From: Nitrososphaera sp.
GTDB lineage: Archaea; Thermoproteota; Nitrososphaeria; Nitrososphaerales; Nitrososphaeraceae
Assembly (NCBI GenBank): GCA_025450475.1
Contig: JANWHJ010000082.1
Coordinates: 1 to 8,335 of the forward strand
Reading direction: 5' to 3'
Length of the DNA stretch: 8,335 bases
Part shown: piece after piece, positions 1 to 5,152 of the stretch
Position numbering within the stretch: position 1 is the first letter of the stretch
Layout: the number at the start of each line of letters is the position of its first letter
Position numbers and translations under genes: made by a program
The notes under the pieces: model-generated
The model's input: the letters and a program-made list of their open reading frames with translations, nothing else
Told to the model about the DNA's origin: nothing
The model's database searches: none

Positions 1-784
1 CAGAAACGCGCAAGTAATCCGTGCAGATCTGGTGGCCAAAGCCGCGCGAGCCGCAGTGTATTAGCACAGTCAGCTGCCCTTCCTTATTGAGGCCCATCGC
101 CTTTGCCGCTCGCTCGTCAAAGATCTTGTCAACTTTTTGTACTTCCAAGAAGTGGTTGCCAGAGCCCAAAGACCCGAGCTGGGACGCACCTCTCTTTCGA
201 GCAGTGTCTGAGACGCTCGAAGGGTCCGCGCCGACCATCGTGCCGCTTTCTTCACAAACCTCGGCATCGTCTTCTGTGCCGTAGCCGTGCCTGACTGCCC
301 ACTTTACTCCCTCCACCAAGAGCTCGTCTAACTCAGGCTTGGTCAACTTGACGGTGCCCTCGCTTCCCACGCCTGAAGGGATTGACTTGAAAAGCTCGTT
401 AACGAGATCCTTTAGCCGCGGCCGAAGATCATTTTCTGTTAGATTCGTCCTGACGAGCCTGACGCCGCAGTTGATGTCATAGCCCACGCCGCCTGGGCTA
501 ATCACGCCGGTTTCAACGTCGGTCGCCGCAACCCCACCGACTGGAAAGCCATAGCCCTCGTGACCGTCCGGCAGTACGACTACATGTTTCTTAACACCCG
601 GCAGAGTCGCGACGTTTGTAGCCTGGTCAATCGTCCTGTCAGTCACCATCTTTGATATCAAAGAATCGTTTGCATAAATCGTGACGGGTACCTTCATGCC
701 CTTTTCAGGGTTTGCGTCTATGCGGTATTCAAGATCGTTTACCTTCCTAATCCTGTGGTTCCCGCTCCTTGTGACAAGCTCCAA
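1..784 (-). CDS. rtcB: RNA-splicing ligase RtcB, N-terminal part (3' end outside window)
   Basis: RtcB joins RNA 2',3'-cyclic phosphate or 3'-phosphate ends to 5'-OH ends using GTP and Mn2+; in archaea it ligates tRNA exons after intron removal. Reading leftwards from 784, 261 codons are open and match the family almost end to end. The metal-binding residues are visible: Asp103 and Cys106 in GYDINCGVR, His211 in GSGNHFLE and His243 in IHCGSRGFGHQ; PDGHEGYGFPVGG precedes them. The guanylylated histidine and the C-terminus lie beyond position 1. The start is inferred to be TTG at 784-782: an in-frame TAA lies upstream, no ATG precedes codon 30 (MKVP), and starting at codon 30 would remove residues that the family normally has. 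A TATA box centred about 29 bp upstream fits a leaderless mRNA. Divergent from purB. Identity is near certain; the start is likely. Confidence 0.96.
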   Translation of the reverse strand, partial: MELVTRSGNHRIRKVNDLEYRIDANPEKGMKVPVTIYANDSLISKMVTDRTIDQATNVATLPGVKKHVVVLPDGHEGYGFPVGGVAATDVETGVISPGGVGYDINCGVRLVRTNLTENDLRPRLKDLVNELFKSIPSGVGSEGTVKLTKPELDELLVEGVKWAVRHGYGTEDDAEVCEESGTMVGADPSSVSDTARKRGASQLGSLGSGNHFLEVQKVDKIFDERAAKAMGLNKEGQLTVLIHCGSRGFGHQICTDYLRVS

Positions 785-809
785 TGTTGTTGAGTTGTCA
801 CTGCAAGTT

Positions 810-817
810 ATTATAAG
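810..817 (-). promoter_or_regulatory. TATA box of rtcB
   Basis: Read on the minus strand this is CTTATAAT, centred about 29 bp before the TTG start at 784. That is the usual archaeal distance from TATA box to transcription start, so the mRNA would begin at or very near the start codon. No Shine-Dalgarno motif is seen between box and start. Confidence 0.6.
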
Positions 818-852
818 CCTTACTTAGTATGAGGCAAAGCTGTCAGTGTATT

Positions 853-889
853 CTTGCAAGGTCCCCTACACGTCACTATCTCCTTGCAA
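853..889. repeat. Paired CTTGCAA elements in the rtcB/purB divergent intergenic region
   Basis: CTTGCAAG (a perfect 8-bp palindrome) at 853-860 and CTTGCAA at 883-889 are 30 bp apart start to start, about three helical turns; a shorter relative, CTGCAAG, sits at 801-807 beside the rtcB TATA box. Same-face spacing between two divergent promoters would suit a dimeric regulator, but the motif is short and could be chance. Nothing else convincing was found in 785-1005; the only short reading frames there (26 codons or fewer) have no support. Confidence 0.25.
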
Positions 890-972
890 AATATGCTTAC
901 CATCCATAGTCTTCTGCCTGAACCCCATGAAGAAAGTTCTGAATATTTCTTTATGAGGTGTACTCTAACAAG

Positions 973-980
973 ATTTATTT
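973..980 (+). promoter_or_regulatory. Probable TATA box of purB
   Basis: ATTTATTT is centred about 29 bp before the ATG at 1006. This supports 1006, not the in-frame ATG at 958, as the start, because a transcript from this box would begin at or just before 1006 and exclude 958. A second A/T-rich stretch at 941-953 is a weaker alternative. Confidence 0.45.
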
Positions 981-1005
981 CCGCCACGCTACCGCTCTAT
1001 TCCAG

Positions 1006-2361
1006 ATGCCGATACTCCCGATAGACTCAGGGCGCTACGGTAGCAAAGAGATGAGGAAGATTTTCGAAGATGAGAGTCGATTAAAGTACCAGCTCTTGTT
1101 TGAGGTCGACGTCGCCCAAGCGCAGGCCCAGATCGGCATAATCCCGGCAGGCGCGGCAAAAGAGATTAGCAAGGCAGGCCGCTCTCGCAAGATCAACCTT
1201 GCGCGGGTTAACGAGCTTGAGGCGATCGGCGAGCACGACACTGCTGCGATGGTGGAAGCGTTGAGCGAACAGGTGCCAGCAAACGCCAAGCCGTGGATAC
1301 ACTATGGCCTGACAAGCAACGACGTCGTCGACACTTCGACTTGCATGCAGATGCGGGACGCGTTTTTGATAATTAAGGCAAAGGCGGCGAAGCTGGCTTT
1401 GCTGCTGGCAGATAGGGCACACGAGTTCAAAGCACTACCTGCAGTCGGCCGGACTCACGGGCAGCACGCCAGTATCATTTCGTTTGGATTGAAATTTGCA
1501 GTGTGGGCCGCAGAGATGGCCAAACACGTCGAGCGCATAGACGAAGGAAAGAAGCGCTTTTTGCTCTGCAAGACGCTAGGAGTGGTCGGGACCGGTTCGC
1601 TCATGGGCGACAAGGCACTCGAAGTGCAAAAGATCGTTGCGCGGAATCTTGGTCTCTATCCGGTAGACGCTGCGACGCAGATTGTGCCACGGGAACGGTT
1701 TTCGGAAATGCAATTTTGCATCGCCCTGATTGGATCGACTCTTGACAAGATCGCTATAGAGGTCAGGAACCTCCAGCGCACCGAGATAGGTGAGGTCGCC
1801 GAGCCCTTCCGTAAGGGCCAGATTGGAAGTAGTGCCGTGCCGGTCAAGCGCAACCCGATCAAGAGCGAGCGTGCGTCTTCGCTGGCAAAAATGCTACGCT
1901 CGCTTGTTAGCGTGTCGATGGAAAACATTGCGTTATGGCATGAGCGCGACCTTTCAAACTCTGCCAACGAGCGCTTTACTCTTCCGATGGCCGCGATACT
2001 GCTCGACGAAATGCTCAACGCGATGACAACAGTTGTCTCCGAAATGAAGGTAAACACTGACAAAATCACATCAAACATCGAACTAACGAAAGGCCAGATT
2101 TATGCCGAATTTGTTCTTGAGGCGCTGGTAAAGAAAGGCGTCGCCCGTTTTGAGGCATACCGCGATATACAGAGAGTTGCGTTTGCAGCGCTAGAGTCTG
2201 GTGACCACTTTTTCGATGCTGTGTCGAAGGACAGGAGCATTTCAAAACGCTTGTCTAACCAGGAACTGGCTTCAATATTTGAAGCTAGGAATCATCTTGC
2301 CGCCTCTGGAAAGATAATCGAGAACGTGAAAGAGATGGTACGCAAAGCCGTAAAAGCATAG
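1006..2361 (+). CDS. purB: Adenylosuccinate lyase
   Basis: PurB catalyses two fumarate-releasing steps in purine synthesis: SAICAR to AICAR, and adenylosuccinate to AMP. From the chosen ATG the protein is 451 residues, normal for the family, and begins MPILPIDSGRYGSKEM, a typical archaeal PurB N-terminus. Superfamily landmarks occur in order: HDTAAM (His78), HYGLTSNDVVDT (99-110), GRTHGQH with catalytic-type His151, and the flexible signature loop GSSAVPVKRNP (274-284) with the catalytic serine region at 275-276, then ERDLSNSANER (313-323). The loop is unusual: the fumarase/lyase signature G-S-x2-M-x2-K-x-N has Val in place of Met here, and the residue before Lys is Val, not the common His or Tyr. 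An in-frame ATG at 958 would add 16 residues with no resemblance to the family; the TATA spacing also favours 1006. It is the only plus-strand protein gene found in the window and converges on tRNA-Phe. Confidence 0.96.
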   Translation: MPILPIDSGRYGSKEMRKIFEDESRLKYQLLFEVDVAQAQAQIGIIPAGAAKEISKAGRSRKINLARVNELEAIGEHDTAAMVEALSEQVPANAKPWIHYGLTSNDVVDTSTCMQMRDAFLIIKAKAAKLALLLADRAHEFKALPAVGRTHGQHASIISFGLKFAVWAAEMAKHVERIDEGKKRFLLCKTLGVVGTGSLMGDKALEVQKIVARNLGLYPVDAATQIVPRERFSEMQFCIALIGSTLDKIAIEVRNLQRTEIGEVAEPFRKGQIGSSAVPVKRNPIKSERASSLAKMLRSLVSVSMENIALWHERDLSNSANERFTLPMAAILLDEMLNAMTTVVSEMKVNTDKITSNIELTKGQIYAEFVLEALVKKGVARFEAYRDIQRVAFAALESGDHFFDAVSKDRSISKRLSNQELASIFEARNHLAASGKIIENVKEMVRKAVKA

Positions 2362-2363
2362 AG

Positions 2364-2452
2364 TGCCGTCGGTGAGATTTGAGCTCACGACAGCTCGGTC
2401 TTCAGCTTCACCCCAAAAGGTCGAGTGCTCTCCCGGGCTGAGCTACGACGGC
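2364..2452 (-). tRNA. tRNA-Phe(GAA) with a 15-nt intron
   Basis: The minus strand folds as a complete tRNA: acceptor GCCGTCG/CGACGGC, T8-A9, D stem GCTC/GAGC with a 9-nt loop containing GG, anticodon stem CTCGG/CCGAG, loop CTGAAGA (anticodon GAA at 2401-2403), 5-nt variable loop, T stem GTGAG/CTCAC and discriminator A73. The anticodon stem closes only if 15 nt between positions 30 and 31 are removed; the spliced tRNA is 74 nt. GAA anticodon, A73 and the GCCGNCG acceptor all fit archaeal tRNA-Phe. CCA is not encoded (CTC follows A73). The T loop reads CTCAAAT, with C at position 54 where T is near universal. The 3' end lies 2 nt from the purB stop codon, in convergent orientation. Confidence 0.92.
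2407..2421 (-). other. Intron of tRNA-Phe at non-canonical position 30/31
   Basis: The intron reads ACCTTTTGGGGTGAA on the minus strand. Its boundaries are fixed by the exons: only this cut restores stem CTCGG/CCGAG and loop CTGAAGA. A bulge-helix-bulge can be drawn. Exon CACT (tRNA 25-28) pairs with intron GGTG in four pairs, one of them G-T. The 3-nt bulges CG^A and AA^G are cut after their second base, and the rest forms a tiny CC-TTTT-GG hairpin. The outer helix is weak (two pairs), so this is a relaxed motif. Such motifs are cut by the archaeal tRNA-splicing endonuclease and the exons joined by RtcB. Confidence 0.8.
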
Positions 2453-2465
2453 ACCGACAACCCTG

Positions 2466-2471
2466 TTTTTT
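2466..2471 (+). terminator. Possible T-run terminator for purB
   Basis: A run of six T is the first clear oligo-T on the plus strand after the purB stop at 2361. Archaeal RNA polymerase often terminates at such runs. If used, the purB transcript would end just past tRNA-Phe and run antisense through it. The run lies within the tRNA-Phe promoter region, so it may simply be promoter A/T richness. Confidence 0.25.
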
Positions 2472-2477
2472 AATTCC

Positions 2478-2485
2478 TATATAAT
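2478..2485 (-). promoter_or_regulatory. TATA box of tRNA-Phe
   Basis: ATTATATA on the minus strand is centred about 29 bp upstream of tRNA position 1 (2452), with an A-rich stretch between. Transcription would begin within a few bases of the mature 5' end. Confidence 0.6.
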
Positions 2486-2495
2486 CGTGTCTGGT

Positions 2496-2633
2496 TCAGA
2501 GCTCATCCATTCCAAAATTATGGTAGCACTGGTTGCAGCGGAATTTTTCCCTGCCGGGGTGTCCGGAAACGACTTCGAGCTCGCTCTTTGTCTTGCATTT
2601 GGGGCACCGGCCATAAATCGTCTTTCTCGGCAA
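2496..2633 (-). CDS. Small zinc-ribbon protein (45 aa), function unknown
   Basis: A 45-codon reading frame starts at TTG (2633-2631) and ends at TGA. The protein begins MPRKTIYGRCPKCKTKSELE and carries two CxxC knuckles, CPKC (Cys10, Cys13) and CNQC (Cys33, Cys36), 19 residues apart, as expected for a single four-cysteine zinc ribbon; it ends in YHNFGMDEL. An in-frame TAA lies nine codons upstream, and TTG is the only plausible start between it and the first cysteine. A TATA box 25-30 bp upstream agrees with a leaderless message from this TTG. It stands alone between two tRNA genes on the same strand. Single small zinc ribbons often bind nucleic acid or act as subunits of transcription or ribosome complexes, but I cannot name the family. 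An overlapping longer frame (2477-2701) lacks the cysteine pattern and is its shadow. Confidence 0.75.
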   Translation of the reverse strand: MPRKTIYGRCPKCKTKSELEVVSGHPGREKFRCNQCYHNFGMDEL

Positions 2634-2657
2634 CGCATCTTGTACAACGCCGCGCCG

Positions 2658-2663
2658 TTATAT
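2658..2663 (-). promoter_or_regulatory. TATA box of the zinc-ribbon gene
   Basis: ATATAA on the minus strand, within AACATATAACGG, has 24 nt between its end and the TTG start at 2633. This spacing matches leaderless transcription and supports the TTG start. Confidence 0.55.
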
Positions 2664-2687
2664 GTTATTACATACATCTTGTGAGAA

Positions 2688-2702
2688 CATGCAGGCTGCA
2701 TG
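2688..2702. repeat. 15-bp palindrome CATGCAG-G-CTGCATG
   Basis: Seven perfectly complementary bases flank one central base. It sits about 25-45 bp upstream of the TATA box of the zinc-ribbon gene. A hairpin would have almost no loop, so a binding site for a dimeric DNA-binding protein is more likely than an RNA structure. No second copy is seen in the window. Confidence 0.35.
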
Positions 2703-2814
2703 ATATTGACATTGGGACTCTACGTCCACTGCAAAGAAGCCACATAGGGTGGTGTGCTGATCTGCTCCCGATTCAAGGCCTCGGTTCAAGGCCCCATTCT
2801 TATAGAGAGGAAAG
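2703..2814. other. Intergenic stretch with TATA-like box and small hairpins
   Basis: No protein gene is supported here. On the minus strand a TATA-like CTATAAG (2799-2805) could drive a short RNA from about 2775 towards the zinc-ribbon gene. The stretch contains inverted repeats able to form small hairpins: GGCCT/AGGCC with a 7-nt loop (2777-2793), CCAC/GTGG (2740-2752) and GGAC/GTCC (2715-2727). TTCAAGGCC occurs twice (2772-2780 and 2785-2793). No convincing C/D-box or other known RNA class was recognised. The pyrimidine-rich CTTTCCTCTC just after tRNA-Met on the minus strand may help terminate that gene. Confidence 0.2.
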
Positions 2815-2906
2815 TGCCGGAGGCGGGATTTGAGCCCGCGACCTTACGATTTCTTATTTGTAGAGATTATGAGTCGTACGCTCTAACCAAGCTGAGCTAC
2901 CCCGGC
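2815..2906 (-). tRNA. Elongator tRNA-Met(CAT) with a 17-nt intron
   Basis: The minus strand folds as acceptor GCCGGGG/CTCCGGC (one G-T pair), T8-A9, D stem GCTC/GAGC with a 10-nt loop, anticodon stem TACGA/TCGTA, loop CTCATAA (anticodon CAT at 2869-2871), variable loop AGGTC, T stem GCGGG/CCCGC and discriminator A73. Spliced length is 75 nt. The anticodon stem lacks the G-C triplet of initiators, and the GCCGGGG acceptor is typical of archaeal elongator tRNA-Met, so tRNA-Ile2(CAT) is a less likely alternative. CCA is not encoded. As in the neighbouring tRNA-Phe, the T loop is CTCAAAT, with C54. Confidence 0.93.
2851..2867 (-). other. Intron of tRNA-Met, canonical position 37/38
   Basis: Seventeen bases must be removed to give loop CTCATAA and stem TACGA/TCGTA. 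Sequence alone allows a cut anywhere from 36/37 to 40/41, because the boundary bases repeat. Position 37/38 is the usual archaeal site and is given here. At 37/38 the bulge-helix-bulge would have exon CTCA against intron TAAG with one mismatch, so it is imperfect; 38/39 is about equally good. Confidence 0.75.
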
Positions 2907-2930
2907 TTGCCACCTGAAATTTCTCGCTGC

Positions 2931-2940
2931 ATAATATAAG
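2931..2940 (-). promoter_or_regulatory. TATA box of tRNA-Met
   Basis: CTTATATTAT on the minus strand is centred about 30 bp upstream of tRNA position 1 (2906). It begins directly after the stop codon of the CBS gene, so the tRNA has its own promoter and is not merely part of that transcript. Confidence 0.6.
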
Positions 2941-3577
2941 CTATTCAAACATTCGCCGGACGTCGCCTTCAAGCACGCCAGAGCCTGAGTGCAGCCTGTC
3001 GATGTGGCTCGACATCGCATCCTTTGTATCAAAGGGCGACCCACAGTAGGGGCAGACCAGCTTTGCCATGCTTGCGTCGCGTATGTAGACAAACGCCTTC
3101 GGATTGATGATGCAAACCGGAGTGCCCTTGATCGCAGTGTGCGCTGTCGACATCGTTGCTGTGTGTATCTTTTCAAAAATGTCGTCCCGCGACACCATCC
3201 CAAGGACGGCAGAGTGCGAGCTCACGATCACCTGCCGGATGACATGTTTGTCCATTATGGAAAGCGTTTCTTGTACGGTGTTGTGCGGGCCCACAGCGAG
3301 CACGGGACTTGTCATTATTTCCCGGAGCCGAACCTTCCCGGGATTCCTGCCCTGTGACATGACCTTGAAAAGAATGTCAGTCTTGCTCACGATGCCTACG
3401 ACCTCGCCGAGGTGAAGCAAGAACGCTCCTTGCGTTCCTTGCGTTCCTTTCCTTCATGAGGTTTAGCGCTTCATCTATGAACTTGTCGCTCTCTAGAATC
3501 ACAATGTTTGTGCTGATAAAATTTTCTATAGACATTGAGAGGAGCGTCGAGATGTCGTCTGGGACGTAGCTGGTCAT
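2941..3577 (-). pseudogene. CBS-pair protein with C-terminal C2H2 zinc finger, frameshifted
   Basis: Two overlapping minus-strand frames form one protein. The first (start ATG at 3577) gives MTSYVPDDISTLL... through IVILESDKFIDEALNLMKER, the first half of a CBS motif, and leaves homology after SVL near 3419. The second frame resumes with LLHLGEVVGIVSKTDI, the rest of that CBS motif, then a second CBS motif (about 3330-3151, MTSPVLAV...VLGMVSRDDIF) and a C2H2 finger, C-x2-C-x12-H-x4-H (about 3054-2989). The frames differ by +1 (one extra base or two missing); two missing bases would give a better-spaced CBS strand. CBS pairs usually bind adenine nucleotides and regulate a partner; the zinc finger suggests nucleic-acid or protein contact. 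It could be a young pseudogene, a sequencing error or, less likely, recoding. The second frame alone could start at TTG 3420, but would lack half of the first CBS motif. Confidence 0.75.
3425..3451. repeat. Three 9-bp tandem units next to the CBS-gene frameshift
   Basis: On the plus strand the units are GCTCCTTGC, GTTCCTTGC and GTTCCTTTC. In the coding frame they encode ERN-ARN-ARS, whereas a CBS motif normally has one such turn (such as ERNARSVL). This suggests an in-frame slippage duplication immediately upstream of the point where the frame breaks. Confidence 0.7.
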
Positions 3578-3596
3578 GCGTAAAGATCGATTCTGT

Positions 3597-3605
3597 TTTA
3601 TTTAA
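3597..3605 (-). promoter_or_regulatory. TATA box of the CBS gene
   Basis: On the minus strand the A/T-rich TTAAATAAAA is centred about 24-27 bp before the ATG at 3577, again at leaderless spacing. It lies in the 35-bp gap after the stop codon of the upstream membrane-regulator gene. Confidence 0.5.
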
Positions 3606-3612
3606 GGGGTCA

Positions 3613-5094
3613 CTAGGGATTCTTGTCCTCGAATTTTAGCTTGATTAGGTTCTGCCCGCCGGCCTTGCGTATTTCAACGAGCTCTTCTCTCTCCAGCCTC
3701 TTGACTAGTCGCCATATCGTGGTCTTGGGTAGTTGGAACTTTGTTCGGATCTCGCTTTCAAAAGCTGCGCCTTCCTTTTCCACAAGGAACTTCAGTACCT
3801 GTTGGTCCTCCGGGCGCAAGTGCGCTCGCTCTTCAAGTATCCTGCCCACTATTCTGCCAAGCACCGACTTGTCGATCTGCGATTCTGGGATTATGCCAGG
3901 TTCTATAGGCATGCTGCTTTCTTCTAGCAGTTCTTGTCCAACTGCAGGCTCTTCCATTTCCTCCACTTTCAAGTCAGGAGGCTGAATGGCTGTTGCCACT
4001 TTGCTGGTGTCGGTAGCTTTTGGTAGCTCTCTTCTCTGCACTCGCGCCACAGGCGCCGGCGGCTTTCTCATTCTGAGATAGACCAGCAGGCCCACTCCGC
4101 CTGCTGTGGCAGCCGCCGCGACTACTATCACCGAGATAGGGAATTGTGGCTCCGGCGGCCTGTCCCCAATATCCGTTGTCGCCGCGCCGGCAGAATTCAT
4201 CGCCGCAACATAGTCGCCGCCTGCAAATTCAGACTTTGCTTGCTCTAGCAGCTGTCGCGCAGCAGCGACGTCGCGGCGTTCGCCGGCAGCCTGGTCTATC
4301 AGGCTACCCGAGGAAGTGATCGCGCTCTGCGCCGCCACATAGTTCCTGCCGGTTTCAACCGCGAGATCGTTGGCCTCTCCTGCGAGCCCTTCAGCTTCGC
4401 CGAACCTCTTTCCATCTCTGGCATCAATCGCCTTCTGTAAAAGATCCTCGGCGCCAGTTAGAACAATGTCGAGGTGTTGGCTGCGCGTTTCAGTGATCGT
4501 AACGCCGGCAAGCTGAATGGCAATGTTTGCCTGTTCTTCCGTCCCCAGCACGCCTATAGCATAGCTAACGGTCACTTTGCCTGTCTCGGCAAAGGTCAAT
4601 AGAGGCTGGTTGTTGACAAACCTGACGGCCGGGATCGGCTCATAGTCAACAAGAACGCTGTCTGGCGGAAGCCTGACTATGAGGCCTGTGGTGGCGTTGA
4701 TAGAAAATGTCCAAATTCCCTGCTGCCTGTTTGCAAGATCCGGTGTCGTGTAACTTATCCTCAAGTTTGAAACGCCGGGCGTATTCAGCACGATTTCATT
4801 CGGGCTGCCCCCTATGTCATAGTCGACGAGCTCGTCGCCATAGTCTACGACGATCAGGTCATTTATGCGAGTCACGCCGAACAGTTCGATCCTTATTTCC
4901 TCGTCAAGCGGATCTTTGATACTGACGTCATACTCCACCAGCGCGTCACCGTTTGCAAAAAGCGCTATGAAGAGAGAGTCCGAAGCGTAATCTTGCTGCT
5001 GCGCTGAAATAGGGTTTATAGCCATTGCAGCGAGGAAGAGCATCCCTGGGATGAAAAACCTAGTTCCATCTTTCCAAGGATATGTAGATATCAT
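3613..5094 (-). CDS. Membrane-anchored winged-helix regulator (COG2512-like), 493 aa
   Basis: Domain order from the sequence: signal peptide or N-terminal anchor (hydrophobic FFIPGMLFLAAMAINPISA, likely cut after Ala31); extracellular beta-rich domain of about 35-200 (LFANGDALVEYDVSIKDPLDEEI...); Ala/Glu-rich helical region 208-308 with two repeat-like helical hairpins (LLQKAIDARDGKRFGEAEGL and LLEQAKSEFAGGDYVAAMNS); one transmembrane helix at about 319-340; a basic stop-transfer RMRK; a Pro/Glu-rich linker of about 345-405; and a C-terminal winged helix, about 425-487 (VLKFLVEKEGAAFESEIRTK, then TTIWRLVKRLEREELVEI). The layout matches archaeal predicted membrane-associated transcriptional regulators. 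I infer sensing outside the membrane, with the DNA-binding domain in the cytoplasm. Ligand and target genes are unknown. The predicted DNA-recognition helix is PKTTIWRLVKRLE. Confidence 0.8.
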   Translation of the reverse strand: MISTYPWKDGTRFFIPGMLFLAAMAINPISAQQQDYASDSLFIALFANGDALVEYDVSIKDPLDEEIRIELFGVTRINDLIVVDYGDELVDYDIGGSPNEIVLNTPGVSNLRISYTTPDLANRQQGIWTFSINATTGLIVRLPPDSVLVDYEPIPAVRFVNNQPLLTFAETGKVTVSYAIGVLGTEEQANIAIQLAGVTITETRSQHLDIVLTGAEDLLQKAIDARDGKRFGEAEGLAGEANDLAVETGRNYVAAQSAITSSGSLIDQAAGERRDVAAARQLLEQAKSEFAGGDYVAAMNSAGAATTDIGDRPPEPQFPISVIVVAAAATAGGVGLLVYLRMRKPPAPVARVQRRELPKATDTSKVATAIQPPDLKVEEMEEPAVGQELLEESSMPIEPGIIPESQIDKSVLGRIVGRILEERAHLRPEDQQVLKFLVEKEGAAFESEIRTKFQLPKTTIWRLVKRLEREELVEIRKAGGQNLIKLKFEDKNP

Positions 5095-5132
5095 CAGAAT
5101 GACTGTCCAAGCTTAAAAGGAACGCTGAAAAC

Positions 5133-5140
5133 GATATAAG
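5133..5140 (-). promoter_or_regulatory. Candidate TATA box of the membrane-regulator gene
   Basis: CTTATATC on the minus strand is centred about 43 bp upstream of the ATG at 5094, predicting a leader of roughly 16 nt without a Shine-Dalgarno site. A weaker alternative, CTTTTAAG at 5112-5119, is centred about 22 bp upstream and would give a leaderless message. The sequence does not decide between them. Confidence 0.4.
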
Positions 5141-5152
5141 TCTTGTGACAGC

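Noticed and set aside
829..909. 26-codon plus-strand frame between rtcB and purB
   Set aside because: No start context, no recognisable motif and no conservation evidence; too short to support.
958..1005. Upstream ATG extending purB by 16 residues
   Set aside because: The extra residues do not match the family N-terminus and the TATA box at 973-980 would place transcription after this ATG.
2411..2421. Reading the unspliced tRNA loop CTTTTGG as a Lys, Gln or Pro anticodon
   Set aside because: Position 33 would be C and the stem would not close; removing 15 nt gives a perfect GAA loop and stem with tRNA-Phe identity elements.
2477..2701. 74-codon minus-strand frame overlapping the zinc-ribbon gene
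   Set aside because: It is rich in Arg and Ser, without recognisable motifs, while the shifted frame gives two CxxC knuckles with a proper promoter.
2700..2760. Possible C/D-box guide RNA (ATGATAT ... CTGA)
   Set aside because: The C box is a poor match, no convincing C' or D' boxes lie between, and the flanks do not pair.
2772..2793. TTCAAGGCC duplicate and a 5-bp stem with 7-nt loop resembling a tRNA T arm
   Set aside because: No acceptor, D or anticodon arm can be fitted around it; at most a chance resemblance or an unrecognisable remnant.
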